Of a stretch of 56,111 bases of DNA, positions 24,138-32,715 are shown piece by piece; within the stretch, counting starts at the first letter, position 1, and every line of letters starts with the position of its first letter. Under the pieces are notes generated by a model that saw only the letters and a list, made by a program, of their open reading frames with translations, was not told the DNA's origin and made no database searches. The DNA is from Streptomyces sp. NRRL F-5135 (GTDB lineage: Bacteria > Actinomycetota > Actinomycetes > Streptomycetales > Streptomycetaceae): assembly GCF_000719775.1 (NCBI RefSeq), contig NZ_JOHR01000031.1:1-56111 (forward strand), given 5' to 3'. The translations under genes and the position numbers were made by a program.

Positions 24138-24953
24138 TCAGATGGATTTGGGGAGAGGGTTCGAGTCGTGCTCAGTCAGTGCCTGCCGGAACAGGCGGAG
24201 CTGGTCTCCCGGATGGCCTTGGGCATACTCGCGGTAGATCGCATCCCAGCGGGCGGCATGCGGCGACAGCTCGAACCGTTGACCGCGGAAGACGGGGACG
24301 ATCCCGCAATGGCAGTTGTTGTGGAACTTCACCACCGACGCGTCGCCGGAGAACCGGTCGTTGGCATCCCGGCCCGCGGTCCCAGCCGTCCGGTACACCG
24401 AACCCCTGCTGGCCATGAGCTTGCAGAAGAAGCAAGCCCCCAGAGCCGCCGCACGGGCATAGGCGACCGCCTGCGGGTCGGTGTCCACACCCTGCCGGAC
24501 AGTGGCCCGCCCCTGGTTGGCGACGAGTCGCTGCATGGCGCCATTCGCCTTGACCATCGCTGCGTCCAGACGGGCATCGAGTGGCTCCAACTGAACGGCT
24601 GTGGCGTCTGCTTCGTCTCGCGGCCACAGATCCTTCGTGGCCCAGCGCAGCGAGTTCGACGTCTGCTCGGCAGGCGGAGCGTCCGCAAGCGGCACCGTGA
24701 ACGTGCCGGCCACGCCGGCAGCTTCACGCTCCCCGTCATAGAAGTCGGCAGCCAGAGTGGCCGCGACCTCCGAGTAGCGGGTCACGAGGGTCGTCACCGC
24801 CTCGATCCACGTCGGCACCGTGGCCTGAAGCCGTGACGGATCGATGAGCCGGCGGAGCCCGCGCAGATCCCGCAACAGGAGGACCGTGATTCCGGCCTGG
24901 GCCCGTCGCCACCGGGCCACGGCAGCGGAACTATCCGAGACTGTCGACGCCAA
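24138..24953 (-). CDS. MuF-like minor head protein
   Basis: 271 aa from TTG at 24953, chosen because GGAGG lies six bases upstream; the gene then overlaps the portal end by 23 bases. The C-terminal part has the Cys/His cluster of actinophage MuF-type proteins: GACFFCKLMASRGSVYR near 170-185 and VKFHNNCHCGIVPVF near 210. MuF proteins sit at the portal and can carry effector domains; no obvious extra domain is seen here. Confidence 0.75.
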   Translation of the reverse strand: MASTVSDSSAAVARWRRAQAGITVLLLRDLRGLRRLIDPSRLQATVPTWIEAVTTLVTRYSEVAATLAADFYDGEREAAGVAGTFTVPLADAPPAEQTSNSLRWATKDLWPRDEADATAVQLEPLDARLDAAMVKANGAMQRLVANQGRATVRQGVDTDPQAVAYARAAALGACFFCKLMASRGSVYRTAGTAGRDANDRFSGDASVVKFHNNCHCGIVPVFRGQRFELSPHAARWDAIYREYAQGHPGDQLRLFRQALTEHDSNPLPKSI

Positions 24954-26397
24954 GGTCGACCTCCGGCGGATTCGCGCTCGCCGGCGCATCGCTCGCGCTG
25001 AGTGCAGCAAGGCGATCCAGCAGCGCGTTGCTGCTGGATCGGCCGGCGCTCCGGCGGCGGTCGGCCGCGATGTGCTGGCGCTGCGCCTCCGTGAACCCGG
25101 CCATCTCCAGGGTGACGTCCGAATCAGCCAGCAGGATGTTCGCCTGGACGAGCTTCACGGTCGCGTCCACCTGGGCCGCCACTGTGGGCGTCGCCGGGTT
25201 CCGCCACACTGTCTCGATCCGCCGGGTCGTGTCGGGCGGTTCTCCGTCGCGCACCCACAGGGCGAGCCGCATGGCCTGCTGCCAGCCCGCACTGAAGCGG
25301 CGGATGCGACGTTCTGCCTTCTTGACCTGCCGGTTATCGGCGAACCGGATGGCGTCCGCCGAGGCGGGGTTGTCGCTGCTGTAGCCGAGAACGTGCGGGG
25401 CCACCGACATCTGCGACGCCATGATCCGCGCATACAGGTCGATGATCTTCGTCATGCCGGATGGGTCGTGCGCCGGGAACTGACCCACCGTCGGGATGTC
25501 CCCGTTCTCGTCCCGCTCCAGGCCCAACATGCGCCCGATGTACGTCTGCCAGGCGTCCAGCGCATTCCCTTCCGCGTCCTGGAACGCCGATTCGGATGCG
25601 CCGAGGATGTATCGCTGCGGTGCGCCGAAGAACTCGGCCGCCACCTCCATGCCCATCAGGCGACGGCAGGCCGCATCCGTGATCGACATGACCTCGGGCG
25701 TGATCTCGCTTTTGCCGACCCGGTCTGCGGTGCGCTGGCGGTTCGCCAGGCGCACCACTGGGACGACGCCTAGGTCGTGCATATCCCGATCGACGACCTC
25801 CCATCCACCCGACGCGTTCGGCAGGCACATCACCGTCTGGTCAGGCAGATACAGGACGAGCATCCGCTCCTCGGGGCCCGACTCGATGTACGAGTCGGCC
25901 TGGCACTCGCGCAACGCCGCCGTCCCCATGCGCAGGCGGGCATCCCACATCAGCGTCATGTCCAGCGGCGACTCAGCCGAGATCAGCGGCGGGCAGTCCT
26001 CGTCGCAGCTCCCTGATCCGACCGCCAGGTACTCGCGGCCGTACACCAGCGCGTCCAGGTGCGCGAGACTCGACTCGTCGAACAGGTCGTTCGCCTCGGC
26101 AATCTCCGTCAGCTCCGACGAGTCAGAGCCATCGGCCCAGCGGAACGCCTCCAGGTCGATGCGCTCCTCCAGACTCTCGACGCCGACCCGCGGCCAGCCG
26201 ATCACCGTGTGCAGGCTCTTGAGCTGCGGCGGAATACTGATGCCGAGGTCCCGGATGAGCTGCTCACCGTTGAAGTAGGCGTCCCGCAGCAGGAGGGCGT
26301 ACCGGTCGCGCATCATGTCCGCACGCAGCAGATGGATCAGGGCCAGTTCGTCATCCGACAGCGTCAGCAGAGGCAACTCGGGGATCGAGAGGGTCAT
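24931..26397 (-). CDS. Portal protein
   Basis: 488 aa; dodecameric DNA gate of the capsid. The ATG at 26397 overlaps the terminase stop (ATGA). Conserved phage_portal blocks (YFNGEQLIRDLGISIPP, VIGWPRVGVESLEERI, GVVPVVRLANRQRT, SADAIRFADNRQVKKAERR) occur in order. It lies between terminase and MuF genes as usual. Confidence 0.88.
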   Translation of the reverse strand: MTLSIPELPLLTLSDDELALIHLLRADMMRDRYALLLRDAYFNGEQLIRDLGISIPPQLKSLHTVIGWPRVGVESLEERIDLEAFRWADGSDSSELTEIAEANDLFDESSLAHLDALVYGREYLAVGSGSCDEDCPPLISAESPLDMTLMWDARLRMGTAALRECQADSYIESGPEERMLVLYLPDQTVMCLPNASGGWEVVDRDMHDLGVVPVVRLANRQRTADRVGKSEITPEVMSITDAACRRLMGMEVAAEFFGAPQRYILGASESAFQDAEGNALDAWQTYIGRMLGLERDENGDIPTVGQFPAHDPSGMTKIIDLYARIMASQMSVAPHVLGYSSDNPASADAIRFADNRQVKKAERRIRRFSAGWQQAMRLALWVRDGEPPDTTRRIETVWRNPATPTVAAQVDATVKLVQANILLADSDVTLEMAGFTEAQRQHIAADRRRSAGRSSSNALLDRLAALSASDAPASANPPEVDLGVDSLG

Positions 26398-28148
26398 CGC
26401 AGCACCACCACCCTCCCCTTGCCGACAGCCTTCTTCTTGGCCCGCTTCGGCGAGTTGAGGATCATGCGGCGCAGCATCCGCGCCCCGACCATGCACACCG
26501 CGAGGTCAATCTTCCGCGCACTCTCGCGGTGCTCCTTGCCGATCGTGATACCCCAGCGGTTCGTCCGCCGCCGAGCGTTGATCACATGCGTGCGGAGTGT
26601 CTTGTGTCCGTCATGCGTCAGCGTCCTCTCCAGGACGTCCGCGTGCGCACGTTTCACCGCTTCCGTGAACGTCTCCTGGTTTCGGGGATCACGCATGTCC
26701 CAGCGCACCGCGTGCGCCTTTGGACCCGACAGTACCGACCGCAGGGCCAGCTTCGGGCCCCACGTCTGACCCCACAGGTCGATGTGGGCGTCCCAGTACA
26801 TCTCGCCGTCGTCGTCATCCTGGCCGGATCCCGGGTCCGCGAAGAACGCCAACACCCGGTACCGGGAAAACGCGTTCTCCACCACGCCGTGAACGTCGTC
26901 TCGCGGCACCCGGTACGGCACGAAGCCCGGCGTGTTTGGCGCTGGCCAGTTCGCCGGCTTCTGCCACACGCCCAGCGCGGTGACGAAGCCATCCGACATG
27001 CGGCATGCGCACAGGCCGGTCGCATCGTCCGACTTCGACCCGTCGAAGAACAGCACAACCTCGTCGCCGTCGGCGAGCGTCAGATCCTCGCGCTTGCAGG
27101 CTTCCCACTCGTAGCGGGCCATCCATGCATCCTCGGCCGCGACGATCTGGTTGTACCAGAACCGCCGTGACCGGCTCGGCGGGTTCCGCGGGTCCAGAAT
27201 CGACGCCTTCAGCCGGTCAATGTCCAGCCAGGTCGAATCCCCGCGCACCGCCCGCAGCGTCGGCACGATCCACGCCTCGGTCAGCTTCGCCTCGGGCGGC
27301 GCCTCAAGCGTGTCGTAGAACAAGCCGGTGTCCACCACGCGGCCCGCTTCAGCGGCCTCGTAGGCGTCCCGAGTGCGCTCCGCCACCGAGTCCTCGCCCG
27401 GCTCGAACGCATTCGTGTCCGCCAACGTCCGGGACTGGCCGTCCGCCGACTTGGTCGCGTTGCGCTCAATCACGGCCGCCATCTCGTGGCCCGAGTTCGA
27501 CTCCAGCCAGTGATGCGTCTCTCCCATGTAGGTGGCCGTTGGCCGCCCACCTTCCAAAGCGCGAGGCGACGATGTCACGGCCTCGATGCGGGCCCGCCCC
27601 TTGTCGGCGTAAATGATCTCCTTGCCGAGGTCGATGCGGTACCGCTCGATCGCTCGCTTCGTGAACAGCCCCGGGAACAGAGTCATCGTGTTCCGCGTCT
27701 GGTCCTGAGAGACCGCCGCCATCTGAACCCATGCCGCCGGATGCTGCACCCCAAGCGGCTGCCCAGGCGGAACACCCCACTCATTGCCCTCGTCCGCAAC
27801 CTCACCAAACCGGCACGGGCCGACGAACTCGAAGGCTCCCCACGTCGCCTTCAACGGGTCCTTCCCGTGGCCCTTCAGCCTCTGAAGCACGCCGTCACGC
27901 CACCGGAACCGGTTCGTTTCCGGGTCCATCGCGTACCACCACAGCGTCAGCCGGGCTTGCTCGGGTGTGTACTGCCAGGCCTTCCCGACGTAGTGCTGCA
28001 GGTACGTGGCCGTCCACGCCAGACACTGCCAGCCCAGCGTGTACTCGGGCAGGACGAACCGTCCGTCCGGGCCGCGCTTCCACGTCGGACCGAGCGTGAA
28101 CGGCTCGACGACGTCGGGGACCTGCTCCTCAGCCTCCGGCAATGTCAC
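26394..28148 (-). CDS. terL: Terminase large subunit
   Basis: 584 aa DNA-packaging motor. The ATPase has a variant Walker A near residue 90 (LKGHGKDPLKA) and a Walker B-like ATYMGETHHW near 209. The nuclease domain begins with VVLFFDGSKSDDATG near 369, whose Asp would bind metal, and continues with LAFFADPGSGQDDDD. It overlaps the small subunit by 20 bases and the portal by four. Confidence 0.9.
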   Translation of the reverse strand: MTLPEAEEQVPDVVEPFTLGPTWKRGPDGRFVLPEYTLGWQCLAWTATYLQHYVGKAWQYTPEQARLTLWWYAMDPETNRFRWRDGVLQRLKGHGKDPLKATWGAFEFVGPCRFGEVADEGNEWGVPPGQPLGVQHPAAWVQMAAVSQDQTRNTMTLFPGLFTKRAIERYRIDLGKEIIYADKGRARIEAVTSSPRALEGGRPTATYMGETHHWLESNSGHEMAAVIERNATKSADGQSRTLADTNAFEPGEDSVAERTRDAYEAAEAGRVVDTGLFYDTLEAPPEAKLTEAWIVPTLRAVRGDSTWLDIDRLKASILDPRNPPSRSRRFWYNQIVAAEDAWMARYEWEACKREDLTLADGDEVVLFFDGSKSDDATGLCACRMSDGFVTALGVWQKPANWPAPNTPGFVPYRVPRDDVHGVVENAFSRYRVLAFFADPGSGQDDDDGEMYWDAHIDLWGQTWGPKLALRSVLSGPKAHAVRWDMRDPRNQETFTEAVKRAHADVLERTLTHDGHKTLRTHVINARRRTNRWGITIGKEHRESARKIDLAVCMVGARMLRRMILNSPKRAKKKAVGKGRVVVLR

Positions 28149-28572
28149 GGTAGGAATCCAGTGGACTCACCGACGCCAGCTTCGGCCCAGCCAGCTTCTT
28201 CCGCTCCAGCTCCATCCGAGCCCGGCGACGATCCCCCTCCGTCGTCAGCAGCGACGACATCACCGAGTTCAGTGCCGCCACCAACTGGCCGTTCGGGCCG
28301 CGCTCTGAGCAGTCCAGGACGCGGGACATCAGCTCCGCTGCATACCGGGCCACCGCCCAGTCCGACGGCTCATAGAACGCCGCCTGTCCCGACTCACGCA
28401 GCGACAGATACCAATCCGTCGCGATCGGATCCCACAGCGGACTCGGCTCCGGCAAGTCCGGCAGACCGTCCGGTGCACCTGACGGCGCCTTGGTGATCGA
28501 GTCCTTCTCATTCTTCGAGCGATGGCCCATGCGCTCCTCAGAGCGCTTACCGACAGGTCCACGAGCGCCCAT
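28129..28572 (-). CDS. terS: Terminase small subunit-like protein
   Basis: 147 aa. The ATG at 28572 follows GGAGG. It starts MGARGPVGKRSEERMGH, as do many P27-like small terminase subunits, and is helical throughout (WYLSLRESGQAAFYEPSDWAVA). It overlaps the large subunit gene, which supports the call. Confidence 0.75.
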   Translation of the reverse strand: MGARGPVGKRSEERMGHRSKNEKDSITKAPSGAPDGLPDLPEPSPLWDPIATDWYLSLRESGQAAFYEPSDWAVARYAAELMSRVLDCSERGPNGQLVAALNSVMSSLLTTEGDRRRARMELERKKLAGPKLASVSPLDSYRDIAGG

Positions 28573-28654
28573 GACGACCTCCAGGGTCAGAGCGCGCCAC
28601 CAGGGCGCGCAGAGGGCTGGAATCAACGACCCCTCGCAGGACGCCGCCAGGGCG

Positions 28655-29281
28655 TCAGAGCGAAGCGATCAAACCGGCCGCGTCAGGCAGCTCGGCAAGA
28701 CTGAGGGGCGTACCCGGAACCCGGTCGCCCACGATGATGTAGCGGCGATCCGAGTACACCTCGACCGCCAACTCCCCCCGGCGAATTCGCCGGCCGTGAG
28801 GCACCGCCCCGCGGAACCACAAGTGCAGGCCTGTACCGGACCGGCCGCGCTCCATGTACGTCGGCGGCAACTGATCCACGATGGTCTGCGCCCACGGCAG
28901 CACCTGGCCGTCCTCGACGGCGTGGTCCAGGTCGACAACGACCATGCCGTCGCCAGCCGTCAGCACGAAGCCGATACCGTCGCCCGTTCGCGATGCGGCG
29001 ACCGCGGCATAGTCGGACCAGGACGACGGGTCACTGACCGCAGCGAAGCGGCCATCAACGCGCATCGGCACCTTGTCCTTGTGACGCACCCAACGTGGAC
29101 GCGACGTCAACTCCGCCGGGATCCGCGCGTGCTGCTCAGCGGCGAGCTTCGCGTCGCGCGCGCGCTTCCGGGCCTGAGCTGCAAGGACGCGGTGAGAGTT
29201 CGTGCAGTATCGGCGGTCCGACCGGTGCACGACCGGCAACTCCCCACCGCAGTGCTCGCACCGCTTCAGCGTCCCTGGCAT
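28655..29281 (-). CDS. Prim-Pol-like protein with zinc finger
   Basis: 208 aa. Residues 8-30 hold a CxxC...C zinc finger (CEHCGGELP, RYCTNSH). The rest matches the N-terminal domain of bifunctional primase-polymerases: RPRWVRHKDK, catalytic MVVVDLDHAVED near 118 and RSGTGLHLWFRG near 153. It lacks the helicase or C-terminal parts of larger plasmid primases. Prim-Pol proteins prime DNA replication. A leaderless promoter precedes it, so it is probably expressed apart from the terminase genes. Confidence 0.75.
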   Translation of the reverse strand: MPGTLKRCEHCGGELPVVHRSDRRYCTNSHRVLAAQARKRARDAKLAAEQHARIPAELTSRPRWVRHKDKVPMRVDGRFAAVSDPSSWSDYAAVAASRTGDGIGFVLTAGDGMVVVDLDHAVEDGQVLPWAQTIVDQLPPTYMERGRSGTGLHLWFRGAVPHGRRIRRGELAVEVYSDRRYIIVGDRVPGTPLSLAELPDAAGLIASL

Positions 29282-29287
29282 GCAGCC

Positions 29288-29293
29288 AGTCTA
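29288..29293 (-). promoter_or_regulatory. Leaderless promoter of Prim-Pol gene
   Basis: TAGACT ends six bases before the ATG and there is no Shine-Dalgarno sequence. The arrangement matches the leaderless starts of other regulatory or cargo genes in this window. Confidence 0.45.
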
Positions 29294-29424
29294 CCGGCGG
29301 ACATTAACGGCTACAGCTCGCTGACCTGCAATGTTACGAAGCCGAGACCGCCGGTCGAGGTGAGGCGCCGAAGGCGACCTCGGCATCGCCCCAGGTCAGC
29401 GGCCTTGGAAACCCGGGGGCGATG

Positions 29425-29685
29425 TCAGGTGCTATACGGCCCCGATCCGGAATGATCACGGGGAGGGGTGATCATCCCCGGGGCGATCTTGCTGGGTGGG
29501 TCCTGGATCGAACAGCCATACGCTGGCGCGTGGGTCCTGGCGTGGGCGATTGCGTCGGTCAGGTCCGGCTCGACATTGATGATCAGTTTGTTGTCTTCGA
29601 CGTCTGTCGGTGTGATCTCCGTCGTGATCGGTACTGCGACGTCGCACTCGGGACAGTGGACCTGGAGCGCACCGACCGCTGCCAT
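29425..29685 (-). CDS. Small zinc-ribbon-like protein
   Basis: 86 aa with one CxxC (VHCPECDVAVP) and a beta-rich middle (KLIINVEPDLTD). GGGAGCAGGC precedes the ATG. The CPEC plus INV arrangement resembles the protein at 33441-33707, so the two may be distant paralogues. Function unknown. Confidence 0.6.
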   Translation of the reverse strand: MAAVGALQVHCPECDVAVPITTEITPTDVEDNKLIINVEPDLTDAIAHARTHAPAYGCSIQDPPSKIAPGMITPPRDHSGSGPYST

Positions 29686-29846
29686 GCCTGCTCCCTACCG
29701 TCGAGGGAGTGGTGCACCAGCAGCCGATCGACCCGTCGTCCTGGGTGGTCGGTCTGGCCTCTGGTCCACACGCGCAGTCCGGTCCACTGGTGATGGTGTC
29801 GTGGTTGACAGTCGCCGATCGCGGTGACGTGCAGCGTCCTGGTCAC
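29583..29846 (-). CDS. Possible small basic protein
   Basis: 87 aa beginning MTRTLHVTAIGDCQP. Its ATG overlaps the upstream stop (ATGA), which supports translation, but the last third is a repetitive Arg/Ser sequence overlapping the next gene by 103 bases. Third-codon GC is lower than in its neighbours. It may be shorter or not functional. Confidence 0.4.
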   Translation of the reverse strand: MTRTLHVTAIGDCQPRHHHQWTGLRVWTRGQTDHPGRRVDRLLVHHSLDGREQAWQRSVRSRSTVPSATSQYRSRRRSHRQTSKTTN

Positions 29847-30088
29847 CGGCTACGCCGACCGATGTTGCGGCGGTCGCCTGGCCAGACACCTGTGCGCTCG
29901 AAGTGGAGCCGAGCGCAGTACGCCTTGGCTCGCGGGCCGAGGTACTTGGCCAGTTGGCGTGAGCACCTTGTGTGATCACCGGGCGTGTTCCACCTGATCT
30001 TTGCTGCCCCTGCTCCGGTCGCCCAGTACTTCTTCAACTGGGCAGCGGTGCCGCGCCGGCTGCGTGCACCTCGTCCTTTGCTGGCCAC
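29843..30088 (-). CDS. Small basic protein
   Basis: 81 aa, very basic (MASKGRGARSRRGTAAQLKK), with two Cys and two Trp. GTG start at 30088 follows AAGGGGTGAGAG. The C-terminal KAYCARLHFERTGVWPGDRR looks conserved in style. A nucleic-acid-binding role is plausible but not shown. Confidence 0.65.
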   Translation of the reverse strand: MASKGRGARSRRGTAAQLKKYWATGAGAAKIRWNTPGDHTRCSRQLAKYLGPRAKAYCARLHFERTGVWPGDRRNIGRRSR

Positions 30089-30093
30089 AGCTC

Positions 30094-30312
30094 TCACCCC
30101 TTCTGCGGCGCGGGCTCCAGGTCGGCTTGTTCTTCGTCTACCCGCTGGATCTGTGCACCGAGCCCGGTGGGGATGGCGAGGCAGATGCCGTACTGGTCGG
30201 TGAAGACGGCCCATCCGTCGGTGACGGTGAGGGTGAGGTGCGGGTCTTCGACGAGGATGTCGTCCTTGCGCTGCTCGCGCGGGTGCACGATCAAGTAGGC
30301 GGGCACGGTCAC
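30094..30312 (-). CDS. Small hypothetical protein
   Basis: 72 aa, beta-rich (DPHLTLTVTDGWAVFTDQYG), GTG start overlapping the upstream stop (GTGA). No family recognised. It is one of a run of coupled small genes. Confidence 0.6.
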   Translation of the reverse strand: MTVPAYLIVHPREQRKDDILVEDPHLTLTVTDGWAVFTDQYGICLAIPTGLGAQIQRVDEEQADLEPAPQKG

Positions 30313-30497
30313 CGCCTCACGAAGCTATCGGGGTAGAGAGCACGGTGTGCCGCGTATCGACGCCGGGTGCAGTACGAGGGCAGCCAGTCCAGCCAGCAGG
30401 AAATGTCGTCGCGGCAGACGCGCAACCAAAGGCGACTGGAGGCGCGTTCGGCCCACCACCAAAACTCATGCCGGACAGAGTGCAGGTGGTGGGCCAT
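30309..30497 (-). CDS. Small Trp/Arg-rich protein
   Basis: 62 aa with a cluster of aromatics (HEFWWWAERASSRLWLR). GAGGTGAG precedes the ATG at 30497, and its end overlaps the next gene. No family recognised. Confidence 0.55.
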   Translation of the reverse strand: MAHHLHSVRHEFWWWAERASSRLWLRVCRDDISCWLDWLPSYCTRRRYAAHRALYPDSFVRR

Positions 30498-30507
30498 AGC
30501 TCTCACC

Positions 30508-31215
30508 TCACGAGGGGGTGCCGCGTTCTCGGAGATAGCCAATCGCCCGGAGCATGCGACTGATGTCGTCGCTGAAGTTCCCCAACCCGAAGTTGCAATT
30601 CTGGCAGAGCAGGCCCCGGACCTTTCCAGTGGCATGGCAGTGGTCAATGTGCAGTTTCACGTTCGTGCCGCAGATCGCGCACGCCTCGCCGTGGTTTTCC
30701 ACCAGCTCACGGAATTGGTAGATGGTCAGCCCGTACCGTCTGGCGCGGATGCCTACGTCTGCACACTTCTGTGCGCAGTAGACGCGATCGGCCCTGTCGG
30801 TTATAGGGACCAGCCCGTCACACACCGGGCAGTGCTTTTCCACGTAGGCCGCGCCGATGCGGTCCCGCGTGCTGCACAAAGGGGTGCAGAAGATACGCCG
30901 CTTGGGGGCGGGACCGCCGCAGTGGAAACATGTGCCGTTGGGTTCGCGCGCCGTGCTCGCTCGGGCCCTCGGGTCCCCGTGCCGATACCACCGGATGTAG
31001 TGCGCTTCGCACCACCGGGCGTTCCGGCTCCGGCGAGGTGCCGAGCACTCGTCCAGTTCACACGCCGGGAAGGTCTCCCGCTCTCGCTTGCGCCGCTCGC
31101 GGTAGGCCTTGGCGTTGCACGCTTGGCTGCAGTACTTCCGCCACTGCCCGCGCCCAGATGGGACCTCGAAGGATGCGCCGCAGACGGCGCACGTACACAT
31201 GGGTATGCTCGACAT
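30508..31215 (-). CDS. Endonuclease VII-like HNH nuclease
   Basis: 235 aa. The C-terminal 60 residues match the recombination endonuclease VII family: EACAICGTN, LHIDHCHATGKVRGLLC, QNCNFGLGNF near 180-215, with the HNH metal-binding His and paired zinc cysteines. Upstream lie three further CxxC clusters (CAVCGASF with YCSQAC, CFHCGGPAP with FCTPLC, CPVCDGLV with YCAQKC), each of finger size. Such free-standing genes are often mobile in phages. A perfect stem-loop lies just before it. Confidence 0.8.
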   Translation of the reverse strand: MSSIPMCTCAVCGASFEVPSGRGQWRKYCSQACNAKAYRERRKRERETFPACELDECSAPRRSRNARWCEAHYIRWYRHGDPRARASTAREPNGTCFHCGGPAPKRRIFCTPLCSTRDRIGAAYVEKHCPVCDGLVPITDRADRVYCAQKCADVGIRARRYGLTIYQFRELVENHGEACAICGTNVKLHIDHCHATGKVRGLLCQNCNFGLGNFSDDISRMLRAIGYLRERGTPS

Positions 31216-31245
31216 GTCGGCCTGCTTTCACCAGGTCGTCCACGG

Positions 31246-31280
31246 CCCCGGGAGTGTTACCAGCACTCGCCGGGGTTTTT
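31246..31280 (+). terminator. Stem-loop with T-run, antisense to operon
   Basis: CCCCGG and CCGGGG, with inner GAGTG and CACTC, form a long stem followed on the plus strand by TTTTT. All nearby genes read on the minus strand, where the hairpin lies in the leader of the endonuclease VII gene. It may stop antisense transcription, or act as RNA structure in that leader. Confidence 0.55.
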
Positions 31281-31292
31281 GTTGCCTCAATT

Positions 31293-31598
31293 CTACCGGT
31301 CATCTCGCAGGATTCCGGGGTGAACTTCCTCTGGGCATGCGCGAGTTGGGCGGGGTTTCTCACGCTGTGCGTCGTTGCCTTGCTTGGATGAGAGCTGCAT
31401 GTGGCAGGGTGCGCAGACTCCGCGAAGGGCTTCCTTCCGGTGGTCATCCTTCTTCGGCTCGATGTGGTCGCAATGCGTACTCGGGCGCACATGACAGAGT
31501 TGGCACGTCGGGTCCCTGAGGAGGATCTCCGCGCGGATCCTCGCCCACTGGGGTGGGAGGCGCCGTCGCCTGTCGCTACCCTTCCAGCCTCCGCTCAT
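31293..31598 (-). CDS. HNH endonuclease
   Basis: 101 aa with the compact HNH fold: CQLCHVRPSTHCDHIEPKK near 33-50 and GVCAPCHMQLSSKQG near 62-77. Small HNH proteins next to terminase genes often assist DNA packaging; here it lies about 3 kb upstream of the terminases. The N-terminus overlaps the next gene by 23 bases. Confidence 0.85.
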   Translation of the reverse strand: MSGGWKGSDRRRRLPPQWARIRAEILLRDPTCQLCHVRPSTHCDHIEPKKDDHRKEALRGVCAPCHMQLSSKQGNDAQREKPRPTRACPEEVHPGILRDDR

Positions 31599-31824
31599 CT
31601 GCTTCTCGCCGCCCCTTCTCCTGGAGTGCGGCTCGCACGTGCTCGAGCGGGCAGCCCTCGTCGCAGTCGACCTCTTCGCAGACGGGGCAGCAGATGCCGT
31701 CCCGGTCTCGTTCGGCTTGGTCTGCGACTTCTCGCATCGTGTCGCGGTCGTCGCCGGAGAACCATTCAGCAGCGGTGCGGAGGGTGGCAGCGGCGGTGAC
31801 GACTTCGGGAGGCAGATCGCTCAT
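31576..31824 (-). CDS. Small Cys-rich protein
   Basis: 82 aa, acidic, with clustered cysteines (ICCPVCEEVDCDEGCPLEH) following a helical N-terminus. The cluster could bind zinc. The next gene, an HNH nuclease, overlaps it. No family recognised. Confidence 0.65.
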   Translation of the reverse strand: MSDLPPEVVTAAATLRTAAEWFSGDDRDTMREVADQAERDRDGICCPVCEEVDCDEGCPLEHVRAALQEKGRREADERRLEG

Positions 31825-31845
31825 GCGTCCATCCTCCCCTGCCTC

Positions 31846-32049
31846 CTACTCCTCGGGGCTGCGTTCGGTGTCGCTGCTGACGGCCCATCCTGCGAAGCCG
31901 GCCCGCCGGTCGGGCGGGCTGCTGTCGACGATGCCGTACAGCCGGACGGCTGTGTCTTCGGCTTGTGCGAGCGGGTCGTCGTCGGCACCGTGGACTTCGA
32001 CGGTGATCTCGCGGACGCCGTCGGACAGTTTCACCGTCACGTCAGGCAT
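31846..32049 (-). CDS. Small hypothetical protein
   Basis: 67 aa beginning MPDVTVKLSDGVREITVEV, beta then helical, acidic. It overlaps the preceding gene by eight bases. Nothing further recognised. Confidence 0.6.
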   Translation of the reverse strand: MPDVTVKLSDGVREITVEVHGADDDPLAQAEDTAVRLYGIVDSSPPDRRAGFAGWAVSSDTERSPEE

Positions 32050-32359
32050 GGGGCGCCCCGGCGTCGTCGTTGTCGCCCCGGTATTTGGCGAGGGCTTCGT
32101 GGACGCGGGTCTCGCTGCTGTCGTTGGAGTCCCACCATTCGACGGCGTGCCAGACGTCGGCCAGCCGATTGAGGCGGACTTCGGCGCGCACGCTCCACTG
32201 GTTGAGGAGCACGAGGAGTTCCTCGGTTTCCTTCGCCGCGTCTTCCGCGTAGCCGAGTCCGGCGAGCCGGTCCGCCATCTCTCGCAGGTCACCGCGCTTG
32301 CCGACCAGGTCTTCCAGATTGAGGGCGGCGCACGCGTAGTTGTACGACCCGCCACTCAT
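32042..32359 (-). CDS. Small helical phage protein
   Basis: 105 aa starting MSGGSYNYACAALNLEDL, a motif shared by small phage proteins of unknown role (SGGSYNY type). The rest is an acidic helix set (VEWWDSNDSSETRVHEAL). Overlaps its upstream gene by four bases. Confidence 0.65.
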   Translation of the reverse strand: MSGGSYNYACAALNLEDLVGKRGDLREMADRLAGLGYAEDAAKETEELLVLLNQWSVRAEVRLNRLADVWHAVEWWDSNDSSETRVHEALAKYRGDNDDAGAPHA

Positions 32360-32715
32360 CGCGGGCTCTGCCGCGTCGCGGCGATCGCATCGGCCTGGGC
32401 CTTGGCGACTTCGGCCATGACGGTGTCGGTGAACCCGGTGAGGTCGGGTTCGACGCGGAGACGAACGGTGTTGCCGTCGGCAGCATCCTGTACGTGAGTG
32501 AGGGTGAGCTCGTTGGCGGGGATGTCGATGGTGTCGGGGGTGACGATGACCCCTCGGGCACCGATCTTGTCGGCGAGTTGTTGCCAGTGGTCTTGCCATG
32601 ACGCGTCCAGGCCGATGACGTAGCGCTGGGGCGCGCACTCGTCCACGACGAGGATGAACGGCGGTCGCTGGTCGTCGGCGCCTTCGGGGAGTTCGAGGAT
32701 CTGGAGGCGGGCCAT
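32356..32715 (-). CDS. Hypothetical protein
   Basis: 119 aa with alternating strands and helices (RPPFILVVDECAPQ, ARGVIVTPDTIDIP, NTVRLRVEPDLT). Coupled to the upstream gene by TGATG. Function unknown. Confidence 0.65.
   Translation of the reverse strand: MARLQILELPEGADDQRPPFILVVDECAPQRYVIGLDASWQDHWQQLADKIGARGVIVTPDTIDIPANELTLTHVQDAADGNTVRLRVEPDLTGFTDTVMAEVAKAQADAIAATRQSPR

Noticed and set aside
29843..30214. A 123-residue protein starting at 30214
   Set aside because: Its first 42 codons overlap the 30094-30312 gene in another frame. The GTG at 30088 has the ribosome binding site.
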